DNA from: Chamaea fasciata
Lineage: Eukaryota; Chordata; Aves; Passeriformes; Sylviidae
Assembly (NCBI GenBank): GCA_029207755.1
Contig: JARCOQ010000096.1
Location: forward strand, 186,001-250,000
Length of the DNA: 64,000 nucleotides
Direction: 5' to 3'
Numbering within the stretch: the stretch's first letter is position 1; every line of letters begins with the position of its first letter. Shown here piece by piece: positions 34,871-46,584 of the stretch. The notes beneath the pieces are model-generated. The model saw only the letters and a list, made by a program, of their open reading frames with translations, did not search any database and was not told where the DNA came from. The position numbers and the translations under genes are program-made.

Positions 34871-37800
34871 TAACAAAGCTAAAAACTTTATAATAATTTA
34901 ATTCCATTACTCTAGATATTTGCACAGAAATACTTGGAAAAAAAAAAGACTTTTGGTTTCTTTAATATTCTCTTAAAACTGGATTTTTTCTTGTTTTCCT
35001 TTGCTTAAGGCAAAAAAACCTAAATTGGGCACTAGCCAAAGATGGTCCACTGGCCTCAAAGATGCACTCAAGCTACAAGAATAAAAAAGCATAACAGCTA
35101 TTTTAAAGAGAATTGATTTCTCCATGCATTCAGTACTCAACACCTTGAAAAATCAAAGAGTACTAGCAAAAGAAGATGTAATCTCTGTAGTTTGCTAGTA
35201 ATCAAACCAGATTTCTTCAGTAGATGTGAGGTTTGTGCCCTTGAAAAAGGATTATAGAAATTTTAATTTGTTCAAAGACAAAGTAAACTATGAAATCAAA
35301 AAGTGTTCATTTGTAATACATAAATATTTTTGATCTATTTCATTTAAATTGTAGCTTTGCCATGGTAGGTAAATTAAAAATGAATGGAATTTAAATTTCT
35401 ACAAATGGTTCCTCAAAATAGTTTTAATATTGCAAGAGTTGATTTTATATTCTCTTCCTGTTTACAGGGTTAAATACATGAGAAGTGCAGAAGAATATCT
35501 GATTGGATATTTCCTTGTGTTTTCTTCATAAAACTTCCCAATGAAAGATACAAACATATTTTTAATGCCTGTCTTAATGAAAATTGCATTTAAAATCGGA
35601 TTCTGGCTGATAAGCACTGGAGAAGGAATGCCACTAAAATTACTTATAGCAATGAGAGTGCTGAGTAGGAGCCTCCCACCCTCTGAGCTTTATGTTTAGA
35701 CAGATGCTGCATTTCTGTTTTAACAAATATTTTGCATGTTGAAACCTGTGTAAAGCTGCAGAGCACAAACACTTATTTCCATGCTACATCTCAATACAAA
35801 GGAATTAAGTTTTTCCTTCAGGCATTGAAATACATAATGTTGCTGTCCAAAACAAGATTTTTTTTTTTTTAAATCTACCATGTTTAAGAAGACAGCTGGT
35901 TGCTCGTTATATCATGAATGCTCTGTTCTTGATTATTTCTCCTTCAGGACTCTCTACGTGTCAGTTAGAGGAATGATTGTTTATAAAAGTTATTTTGGTG
36001 TATTACTGGCATTTCAACATGTCCTCAGTCATTTTGCCTGAGCATTTTTCAGTTTAATCCTGACAAAGCTTTGGCACCTTGCTGTTGAAATACTAATCCA
36101 GTTTTGATGGGCAGTAGGAGACATAAATATGGAAATAATTCAGTGGAGGCAAGAGGTACTGCAAAAAAAGAAAAGTTTCTAGTGGTAGATTAGTCTAATC
36201 TTTCTGTGTCCTACTATCTGCTATTACAGACATAACTTCAAGTATATTCAAGTCTTTTAAGCTCTTTAATTATCCAGGTTTGCTTCTATTCTGATGAAAG
36301 CAACTCCCTGAAATCAGGTACAACCTTGACAGAGTGTGGAATTATTCCCATTTTGTAGAGAAACTGATCTTTTTTGCATTAATTTTAAAAAAAAACCCTT
36401 AAAATGCTATTAATTCAGGTAAAATGTGAAATACACACAATTATTTATTTGGAAATAATGCTTATTTGTTTTGAGGTCCTCACAGCAAGAGGTTACAACA
36501 CTTGTACTGTACCATTTCTCTCGAACTACACTAAGAGAGTACACAGAGCTAAAACAGCAAAAGGAAGCATTTGACAATAAAAATTTAACATTTAACATTG
36601 GCCAAGGCAACTGTGGAAGAAAAAAGGTTGCCTATAAAACAGTCTCCACACCATTTCAAAGATCAGGACAGTAATTTTGTGTCACGTGATGCCAGACTAC
36701 CTGGAGACTTGGAACAATGTTACCATGTTAAGAACAAGAGTATTGTTAAAATTACAGTCTTGTTTATTCTGTTAACAAATAGATATTTTAATCTGAGTTT
36801 TCGTTTTATTAAAAGTAAATAAATAGGACCCCCCAAAAAACCCAAAAAACACACCCCCCAAAGAACAACAACAAAAAGCAAAAGAAAAAAAAACAAGAAT
36901 GAAAACCCCAAAGCTTTATAACTATTCTGGACACAATCCTAAGATATGAATGCAAATTATTTTGGTGTTAAGTTGTTTGGGTCTTTTTTTTAATAAAAAA
37001 GGTTGCCAATGCAGGATTGTTTAGAAGAAACATCTTTTGTAGAAGTCATAATCTTTCTTTCAGTCTTGTTTCAATATTGTTATCAGAGTGTGCTTTTCAT
37101 CAGGGCTTATGGTTAATACCATGTAAAATATACAGTTTTCCTTAACTTTGAAAAAACACTTTTCAATGTCAAACAAAAAAACAACTTTCCCCACCCACAA
37201 ACCAACGACTCTTGGAAAATAACTCAAACTAGAACAAACCGTAGAAAGATTTCTGCATGAATATTCACCGAGCATTATCTTTTATTTGCCTGCTCCTTCA
37301 GGCCATGAAATAGATCTTCTTTTTGTCAAACTCTGTCAGAATTCTGGATACCCAAAACTATCACAAAACTCTGTCTCTATTTTCCTTACATATCATTCCA
37401 GCCACACCTGTGGGAGATGTGAAATTCAGTGTTCAAGTGGTCATTGATCAGAAGCTCTGCAAATTGACCACGGCACCTTCTGGCTGCTACTCTTTAAGCT
37501 CCTTTCTATTTTGTTTCCTTGCAAGTAGTTCCAAATGTGGGTGACAATCAAATTTTCTGAGCCTTTCTCTCTCATTCCAAAGTAGTAGTGCAGGTGATTA
37601 TTCTGCACAGTCTGATAAGTAATCAGGGGAAGGAAACACCTCTGACACCTGCCTCCACCCATCAAGGAAGAGAAAGTTCCGGCTGTCTCTGAATGCTTTC
37701 AGAAGAAATGATGGCTCTTGCAAGTGAAATTCAGTGTCTGGTACCATCTTCTCACATAAGACATGACAGGTTTATAAATGGAAATAGGAGTTTGCATATT

Positions 37801-38596
37801 CCCCACATATTATGAATAAAGATTACATTCCATTGAACTCTAAGCAGTCTAACTAGTTCCTTACTTCAATCAGTTACAAACCCTCAATTTTAGATATTAT
37901 TTTCCAAACTACATGGAGACTCTTCAAACATGACATGAAAATTATACAAAAGAGAATTTTTAATTCATATAATAGATCACACTCGTGCACCTGTGAGTTT
38001 ACCACTTTGATTTGAACTCCAGGTTGTTTTAGGAATGTTTTTTTTTTCTTTTTAATTGTCTGCAGAACTAAGAACATTTTTAAAGAAAGTGTCTGTCAGC
38101 TCTTACGAAATGTTTAGATCAGAACTGTCAAGTATAACTAAAAGCACAACAGTTAAAAGACTTTCTTCATTGTTCCGCAGTCTCATCATTTATAGGTCAA
38201 AACAGTTTTCAAGTAAGAATATTTCCCTTCACTCCAGAAAATCTGGAATTCCAGCCTTGCCAGATATCTATCCTTCAATCAAAACACCTACAAAAAATAC
38301 CTTTTTTTTCCCTTGTTTGTTTTGACCAGAGACTTCCTATGGTTAAAAAGTCTGCGTGGGATTTTAGAGGTAGTAAATAAAAATGCTGATTATCCTCTTT
38401 GCTTTTTAGAGATGAAAACTGAAGAGCTTGACAGTGCTACTCTCCTTCTCAGTCTACAAAACTCCGGCGCAACTCTTTGGCATTTCTGGCTTACTATTAT
38501 GTTCCAGTTTTAAGACTGTTTCTCATGGAAAATTCACAAAGGGAGACAGACTGTTGGTACGAGTATGTTACCCACAGTCTCAGAATGTTGAGAAGT
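34871..38596. other. Intronic AT-rich DNA; no exon seen
   Basis: This is unique sequence with a T run near 35861-35871 and an A/C-rich tract at 36826-36906. Short ORFs lack splice context and are unrelated to protocadherins. Confidence 0.55.
36826..36906 (+). repeat. A/C-rich low-complexity tract
   Basis: CCCCCC, AAAAAACCC and ACACCCCCC blocks are followed by A-rich AAC and AAG repeats. Confidence 0.8.
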
Positions 38597-38645
38597 TAGA
38601 ATTATGGAATCATTTTGGTTGGAAAAGACCTGAAAGATCATCAAA
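38597..38645 (-). mobile_element. CR1 3'-terminal remnant
   Basis: GAATTATGGAATCATTTTGG followed by TTGGAAAAGACC and GATCATC is the reverse complement of the last 50 or so bases of CR1. Only the tip of the element remains. Confidence 0.75.
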
Positions 38646-38780
38646 ACACATACTTGGTGTACAGACAGCTCACTTTATTTTCTACCCTTTCCCTCCAGCC
38701 TTGAAAGAGACATGTACTACTAAATGAATGTCAAGAGGACTGGTTCTTTCCTCACTCTGCCATGAAAGTCATCACTTGCA

Positions 38781-38845
38781 CCACAGAATCACAGGGATTA
38801 GGCTGGAAAGGACTTTTGGTCTAACCTTCTGCTCATACCTGGGTA
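38781..38845 (-). mobile_element. Second CR1 3'-terminal remnant
   Basis: CACAGAATCACAGGGATTAG followed by CTGGAAAGGAC and TCTAACCTTCT is another reverse-complemented CR1 tip, 135 bases beyond the first and in the same orientation. Confidence 0.7.
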
Positions 38846-39149
38846 TATTTGTTGAAAAAGAAGAGTGGCTTTTCCAAAAGGCCAGACTTTCAGAATTGTA
38901 CATATCCCTTAAGAGAAAAAATCCAAATGCATGTGTTGAAGGGAAAGATGTGCTTCACTAAGGGTTGGACAATCAAGAACATGAGCTCCTGGAGAAGCCT
39001 TAAAAGATCCACCTTTATACACAAGTGTGGCAATGATCAAAAGACATTTGTAAATGCATTCATTACCAAAGCACTCAGATTCATTAGAAGTTCAGAAACC
39101 ACCAGGCTGCACAATACCAATGCAGGTTTAGGGGCATAAAAACTGTGCA

Positions 39150-39206
39150 AAGAAAATTAAAAAGAAAAAGAAAAGGGGGAAAAAAAAAAAGAAAAAGAAA
39201 AGGAAA
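39150..39206 (+). repeat. A/G-rich low-complexity tract
   Basis: AAAAAG-type repeats with a GGGGG block and an A11 run. Confidence 0.8.
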
Positions 39207-39629
39207 CCTTAAACCACAGAATATAGAGTGCTTGAATTTTAAAGCCATGTAGCTGAAGTCTTAATGAAAAGCCAGTTTTGAATTTGACACATTTTGGATG
39301 CAAACCATCCAGCGTTACATTTAGAGCACTCTTGTTTCATAATAAAGCAAGCAACAATTAGCAAGCAATTAAGCAAATTGCCCATAATTATGCCATTGCC
39401 GAGCTATTTTTCATATTTTCACAACACAGCACATACATGAATACATGGCTGGCAGTGCCAATGCTGTTCTGTCAGCATCCAGAAGTGCCTCTCGTTTACT
39501 GGAGCGTTTCGTACTGAGCAGCTCCCAGCGCACCTCCAGCGCTCTCTGCTCAGCAGGAGCCCACCAGAGTGATGGAGATGACAACCCCAACTCCTCATCT
39601 CAGCCAGCAGCTCCTGAGGAATGGAGCTG

Positions 39630-39643
39630 CCCCCCCCCCCCCC
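39630..39643 (+). repeat. C14 homopolymer
   Basis: Fourteen consecutive C between GCTG and ACCACTC. Such runs are prone to length error and true length variation. Confidence 0.9.
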
Positions 39644-40697
39644 ACCACTCTTTGCCCATGTGTATTTACTAAATGTGGTGCTAAATCTAAGCAGGAATTC
39701 AAGCATAATGTGGGGAAATTATCGTCCGGAATTACCCTGGTGACCAAACATGGCCACTTGAGTAACATCATTTAGAGGTCTCCACCATTTGAGGAGAACA
39801 GAAATGACATTAACAGTAAAAAAGGGAGGGAGGAATAGTAGTTAGTGTAAAGTGGGTTACTTTTAATAAAGTCAGGAGGAAGAAGCTTGAATGCAGGAAC
39901 CCTAAATAAGCGCTGCTATAATATACTCTAGCTTTTTGGTTTAATAATAAAATGCCTTTGGGAGGAGTTCCCTATGAATTTTTTATTTCCTGTATACATC
40001 TCAATAAATTAAAAACCTAAAAGAGTTACTTAAATTCTAGCCTTGGAACCTTTTTATTCAAAGAACAAGTAGGACACACGACCCTCAATTTTCAGCTGTG
40101 CGTACAGAGCTTGTTTTGCTTGTGAGAAATTAGGGAAGATTGATCCTCCACATGTTCTGACTGAGGAATCAACAGGCATGAGGGGAATCACATCTTCCTG
40201 TGCTACCTAGGCTTGCCAGATTGTGCTGGGTAGCTTGCAAGAATCAGCTCTGCTTCCATTCCAGTGAACATAGTTTATATCCTAACAGCCGTGGTTTTAA
40301 TTTGAATTTAATCTTAAAAAAATACTTCTCATGAAATCCAAATGACAGGATGAGGTGTGAGGATTTTGCACCTGGATTCAACAAGTCAAGCAAACATTAT
40401 TAAAGACAGCAAAGGAAAGTTGGTGAGGGCAAGAGGAAATGGAGGAAGTGTCAGGGCAAGAGAGTCAGCCTCTAGTAATTCCTGTCTCATTAACTACACT
40501 TGTGAAGTGAATCTTCCCCTCACGAGCAACAGCCCTACAAATAAAGCACATTAATCTTTCATTTGGTTACCTCATTGTTATTCTGACTAGAGCCTCAATC
40601 TTGTATTAATCATAACCAAGATATGGTCGAAAGGCAAAGCTCCTGTAAAAAGTTCAGCTTCAATAATTACTGTTTTCCACAGAAAGAGAATTCACAT

Positions 40698-40803
40698 GAG
40701 AAAAAAAGAAACAAAAACAAAACAAAAACCCAAACAAACATACAGAAAAAAACCCAAACCAAAAAAAACCCCCAAAAACCCCCAAACCCAAGTCCCCAAA
40801 CCT
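40698..40803 (+). repeat. A/C-rich low-complexity tract
   Basis: AAAAAC-type units grade into AAAAACCCCC units over about 100 bases. Confidence 0.85.
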
Positions 40804-43149
40804 CCTGCAAACTCATTTTTTGAGCCAAATGAACATGGGTGTGACAGATTGTAGGACAGTACATGGCGCTGACCCTTACTGCTCTACCAGTCCAATTGAA
40901 TTCATCTTTTATGTTCATGTTTCGCTGATATTTATGGGGAAAAAAAGGTAATTTGCAAAGGCCACATGTTTCTTGGATTAAAATTGTATATTGAGTTTTC
41001 AATAAGAGTTTTAACTATAACTAGTAAAGCATAATGACCACCTAAAATGGATAACCTAAAATCTAGTATATTGATTACAATAGTGGCTAATACAATGTGC
41101 TTTATTTAATATTTAATTAACTGCTTCCCATTTGTACTGAACCTTCTTAATTATTAATACATGGTTCATTATTTAACATGGAATATAAATTCAAATTCAA
41201 ATCAATTAAACAAGGTGAAACTACATAGTGAGAAATGGTTTATCCTCCAGCAATAACCTTCAACCTGGAAACATAGTAAAGAGTGAAATTAGCATTTTTT
41301 CCCCCATACCTGCAAAGACTGTGCATTATAAGTGATACATATTAAGCTCTACTACTGATGTAAAATTCTTGTGATAAACACAACATCCTACAAAACTATG
41401 CTGGATAAAAAAGGGCTTCAGCTGTCACTTTTCAGAGGAACCATTTATGCAGAATATAACACTATACCTAGTTTTTCAGATTTCAGTTTCAAGTAAAATT
41501 ACGTGTGTCCCTGAAGGAACGGCAGCTTACTGATTTTACTAAAAATCACTAAATACCTCAAAAGAGTGAGGATTCATAAAGAGAACTAAGAATCACTATG
41601 CAATCTACATAATCTCACTTTGGTGTGGAAACAAGAAAATGCATTTCCTAAGTTTAGGCTGTGTAATCAAAAAATCAGATACATCCATCTAAAACTCTGA
41701 TACATCAGAGCAAAGATCTGGGCTTGGAGATAGGATGAGTGTCAGGAAGGTACAAAGGGAAGAGAATTTCTGGGTAGAACAGGGTCAGAAGCACTAACTT
41801 ATTGATAAGGGGGCTACATGAACATATCAATATTCCTCTATCCCACTCTCCTACCAGATTCCAACACTTGTGACAAGGAGCAGATTGGGTGAGCCCCCTC
41901 AGCAGAGGTCAGGGCTGAGTGAGGAGGATGAGGATGAGAAGAAGTTCCTGCTCAGTTCTGTTCACACACAGCAGTTCCTTCAAGGGTCAGTGTGGGAAAA
42001 AGCCCCTCAAATGTCTGTGTTTACACCCTCTATTCATGCAGTCTCTTGGTGTATCTCCATGCCAAATGGTGCTCTGTCTTCCTTAGTATTGGTTTTGCAG
42101 TAACAAATAAACAAAAGTTTGATGGAAAGCAAAGAAAAAAAAATCTTTTAAATTAAGTAATTGAACAACTGTGCGCAATTGGTCGTGGTTCAGACATTTT
42201 AATGAAATATTAATTTTCAAAAGGGAGTCATAAAATCCCCAAATGCTCAGTGAGCTAGTGAACATATATCTCCTGAGATAACTTAAAAGGTAGACGATAA
42301 AAGTTGTTCTGAATTGTGTTTTCATCAGATATACACAAACAAACTTGAAGTCAAAGACCACTAGAGCAGCAACCAAAACAAACCTAAAACAGTCTAAAAT
42401 ATTCTGTACCTTTTGTGTGACTCCAGTTGTATTTCAAGGAAAGAAACCCAAAGAAACTATATTTCTTCATTAGAATATTAATCTTTTTTACTGTTAATAC
42501 CCTGTTTATTTTTGAATATTTTGAAACATTTTTTACAATAATTACCTATGTAGTTATTTATGTAACACACTATGCTTTTTTGAGTGATGATAGCTATTAC
42601 ATTTTATTGGACCATCAACAATAATAATTCTTTCCAGCTGAATATATAAATAAAGCTTGCTGTGGATTGACAAAACAATCTTCCCATCAAAAATGTCATT
42701 TCAAAATTCAAATGCTTTGTGCCAGTGTTGATTCACATTACATTTGGGGGCATAGTGTGGTAACTGGTAGTTCCCATTTTCTCTATTCAATTCATTTTCA
42801 CTTATTTCTTTAAAATATGAGGATCCTTAATATTATGAAGAAATGGCATTATTGAATGGAAATGTTCCCATTTCTCCAAAGCTGTCCCTCAGATTTTACA
42901 TTTCACCATAAATATCAATTCAGGTTATGATGCTAGGAAAGAGCACTGCTTAAATTTCATGCCATCTGCAACATGGTCTAACAATAATCACAGCTATTCC
43001 CCTTTTCTGAATTCCCTACAACACCCTAGCAACTACTGCAGGAGAATAAAAGTTACGCTCCACCTCAAAACTTAAGAATACATAATTATGAGTAGTTAGG
43101 ATAAATATTTCAGGGTAAGAGGCCATGGTTTGTAATTCCCCTAAAGCAG

Positions 43150-43756
43150 GGTCCTGGGGTGGCTCTTTGATGTTATATCCCCAACTGTCCTCTTTATGCT
43201 GTATGTTAAGTTCTCTACCTTTAAGACTAGTTCAGAGAGAGAGGAGGGAGAAGGAAGCAGTGTGGAATTTGTTTCAGACAGGGCCTGACTCCTGCACATT
43301 GTTTCTCTTGGACAGTGTTGTCTGCAGCGCCTACGGACTGTGGGACAGAGATCTCCTGTGCTTTTAGTTAGTTTTAGCTGCCTGAGGCAGAGGAGCTCCC
43401 TGGACTGTTTTTCCTTTGCCTCAGGACTGTTTAAAGCCGCTCTGGACTGAAAAGCCCAGAGGAGCAGCGGGAGCTGACCCGCGGCCCGGCGGGGCCTGGG
43501 CCCGCAGAGCTGAGCTACCCACAGCAGGGACTGTCTGAATTTGTCATCTCACTTCAGAACAACGAGAGGTTCCATTGTTTCATATTATTCATTCGTTATG
43601 CTTGTGGGCACTTTGTTTGTTAAATAAATCGTTTTTTCCACTTTTCTCTGGGGAGGTTTTTTTCCTGGACCAGTTGGGGGTGGGCCCGTTTGGGTTTGCT
43701 TCCCAGAGGGACCCTTTTTTGGGGATTTTCTCCCAAATTTCCCCTAAACCAGGACA
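43150..43756 (+). mobile_element. Solo LTR of a passerine-type endogenous retrovirus
   Basis: The segment runs from GGTCCTGGGGTGGC (probably a mutated TGTCCTGG start) to CTAAACCAGGACA, the expected inverted LTR terminus. An AATAAA (43623-43628) lies about 130 bases before the 3' end, and the centre is CpG- and GC-rich, which is typical of U3/R. Flanking bases (AAGCAG on the left, GTGCAG on the right) share only a GCAG core, so no clean target duplication is shown. It is antisense to the protocadherin gene and has no internal coding region. Confidence 0.75.
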
Positions 43757-44105
43757 GTGCAGCGCGTGACTCCATTGTGTTTTTTTAAGACCATTTCATG
43801 ACAACCAACAACCTTGAGGAAGGGCAGGCTGGAAGAGTAAAACTTCAGCGTTCCACCTGTCCGCAGGACACTGGGATTCCCCTCCCGCTTGCCTTGTCCT
43901 CCCTGAGAGGACTCTCTCCTCCGTATGGCCGCAGCTTTCCTCTTGGAAAACCCTCTCAACCATAGCCTCCTTGATGACTACGCAACGGCTTCCACCCAAT
44001 TTTTCACAGCAGTTTTCTCTCAAGACCACTTTGTCAATCTGCCGCCGGCTACCCTCAGCGGGCCCACGAAGCTGCTCATCCCTTTGACAAAGGCTCCGAA
44101 AAGTG
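43757..44105. other. CpG-dense block in otherwise CpG-poor intron
   Basis: This stretch next to the LTR holds more than a dozen CpG dinucleotides, in contrast with the AT-rich DNA on either side. Overlapping ORFs occur on both strands (for example + 43925-44176), but none resembles a known protein. It could be a regulatory element or the remnant of an inserted sequence. Confidence 0.4.
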
Positions 44106-44600
44106 TGAACACATGGAAAGGGCCATGTTTGATTAACAGCCCTGTGATTGCTGTAAAAATGAAATTTGAAAGGTAATAATTACATTTGTAATTACTTAGG
44201 TCTAAATCTCTTATGTTTCCTACTCCCTGTATTTCTGGACAGCTGGAGCAATGACTCATTAATAATAATAAAGTCATTTAACCCTGCAGGCACGTTACAA
44301 GGAGAAAGATGTCATTTGTCACCAATGTAAATAGAACAATCACTGAAGGATACAGCAAGACCACTATTTCATATTTATTGCAAATGATAAAAGGGACATT
44401 TTGCACTCATTCTCACCATGACATCCCAATCTGCTTGTTAATTATCAGCAAACATAAGGGGACAGCATACAACATACGAGGGCCTACTAATAATGCATTG
44501 TCCTGCGGTGACATTTCCATAATCACTTTAAATCTACCCTACACATCTGCACTAGTTAGAGCTTTCAGCACTTGAAATCATACCCCCTAGTAAGGAATGA
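44106..44600. promoter_or_regulatory. Candidate conserved non-coding element
   Basis: It is AT-rich with many TAAT/ATTA cores (AATAATTACA, TGTAATTAC, TTAATTATC), an AP-1-like ATGACTCATT near 44252 and CTAATAATGCATT. This dense, non-repetitive composition is typical of enhancers in introns of developmental genes. Conservation is not tested. Confidence 0.25.
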
Positions 44601-46042
44601 ATTATCCTTTGCAGATTGAGCACACAAAAACAGCTCTTTCTCAGAGTTTGAGGGTCTGATAGCTGACATGTGCCTCGCTATTACTTTAAGGGATAAGGTT
44701 TGGCATTCTGTTGCACTTGTGGTGGAGCACAGTGTGACTTAAAAATAAATGCAATTGTATTTTTAGGCCAGGAACTTTGCAGTTGTAAATCTCACTGGCA
44801 ATATTTTAAACAAGGACTTCTGCAAGTCACTTAATTTTCCAGTGGTTTTCAGCACTGTTCTGTTCTTTGCTTCCTCAAGAACTCTGGAAGGACAACTCTG
44901 TCTTAGATGACACAAGTGCCCTTTTTCATAGGCAGCTCAAGTAAGTTACTCAGAATTTACTGGATTTTTAAAAAGTATTACTGATAATACTCCCTGTCTA
45001 TGAAATAAACTTCTGAAGAAAGACAATTCTTTCCCTATATGATTATATTAAGAGCCATGAAACTTTGAGGAAAATTCTTGCAGAGAAATTTCGCCTGTGG
45101 CATCAATATGAAAACAAATGAAAGGATGTTTCAGGTAAATTATCTGAGTTTCAACTCCATCAACCTAGAACTTAAATTTCTTCCTTGGTTTGCTTATTCA
45201 TCAGCACTTATCTAACCATCAGACATGTAGGAAGAACAGAGAACAAACTTAACAATACGGAGCTATAAACTGTTATTGTGTGGGTTAGAAAGGAGGAAAG
45301 AAAACTTCCTAAATCTGCTTATATTTTCCCCAGGTATTACAACAAAAGAAAGACATGCTTTCAAAAACTTAAATAAGTAGTGTTAAGAAATAAGACACAT
45401 CAGGAAAGAGTAAAGTGCACAGAGTAAAATTCATATTTTCACTGTTAAGATAGTGACAACACAGAAAGGCTCGTATGTGGAGTGAAATGTTTTGTCAAAT
45501 TGAAAAATGGAAATAATATGAACACTACAATTTTCACATCAATTGGAGGTAAAATGTTTTGAATTACAGTCATTTTAATCTTGTTTTATAAAGAAAATGA
45601 CTTCAAATGGGTGATAATTTAAAACAGCATAATCCAAACTTCATTGTGCTCCAGTCAGGCATTGGAGCGTGGCTCCAAGTGATTTGGAGCAATCTTTGCA
45701 CATCAGCTCAGAGCCTCATTCTCAGCAGACATTTGAACAACAACAACAAAAAGATTCCTGAAAACTACAGTTCCCATCATTTACCTGAGAGTTCAAAATC
45801 ACTGACTGAGATGGCTCCAACTTCCTAATTGGGCCATTATAGGCATTGCTGGCACCTTCAGAAATTTGGGCAGCATCCTACTGAGGGAACGCTGTCACAG
45901 CTACCAGCTCTTTAACAGTCCCTTGTGTACCAGCTTCTCCACTGAAATTTTTCTGTTTGATTGGAAGTTCCTCATCTCACTCACATGAGCCTTCTCCAAC
46001 TATTAAGAAGTTTTTTGGGCATCAAGGAGTTTTGCTGACAGG
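44601..46042. other. Intronic AT-rich DNA; nothing recognised
   Basis: This is unique sequence without recognisable repeats or exons. Confidence 0.5.
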
Positions 46043-46120
46043 ATATATATATAAAAATATTTATTTATTTATTTATTTATTTATTTGTATATTTATATAT
46101 TTCTATATATATATATGTTC
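46043..46120 (+). repeat. TA and ATTT microsatellite cluster
   Basis: TA repeats, then about six ATTT units, then further TA-rich sequence. It is likely to unwind easily. Confidence 0.85.
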
Positions 46121-46509
46121 TCCAGAGTAAATTTCAATTAAAAATATAAAAACAGTGGAATTTTAGCTAGCAGCATTACTAAACTTATGTGGTTCTCCAT
46201 AAAACATATGATTTTATCAGCCCCTAGACAACTGACAAATGATGGGAATAATTTAGGCCAGATAACACTTGACACAATCCTTTACAGAACATTTTCTCCT
46301 AGCATGGATAATTTTAAAAGGACATTGTTAGGAAACAGTGATAGCTGTGATTGTTCTGGAAGATTTTAGTGTCAGTAAGATCAGCCAAAGGAATGGAAGT
46401 GAGCAGCTGCTGACAGCATCTTGTCAGCCCATTGCAACAGCTGTCAGGAGTGGTTCTGTGACCTGCAGCCATGAGGACTATGATTCTTGAAAACAGGGTA
46501 GTGGTTATT

Positions 46510-46522
46510 GTTGTTGTTGTTG

Positions 46523-46568
<46 letters not shown>

Positions 46569-46584
46569 TACTACTACTACTACT
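46510..46584 (+). repeat. Compound trinucleotide array (GTT)6(ATT)13(ACT)6
   Basis: Three different perfect trinucleotide runs follow each other in register without interruption: GTT 46510-46527, ATT 46528-46566, ACT 46567-46584. Confidence 0.95.

Larger units (their letters stand above)
38846..43149. other. Intronic DNA; no exon seen
   Basis: This is AT-rich unique sequence. A GC-richer patch with several CpG lies at 39440-39640 and ends in a 14-base C run (39630-39643). An A/C-rich tract is at 40698-40803. I see no protocadherin-like coding or credible exon. Confidence 0.5.

Noticed and set aside
43925..44176. Possible protocadherin exon in the CpG-dense block
   Set aside because: Neither strand gives residues resembling delta-1 protocadherin tails; it is retained only as a CpG-rich block.
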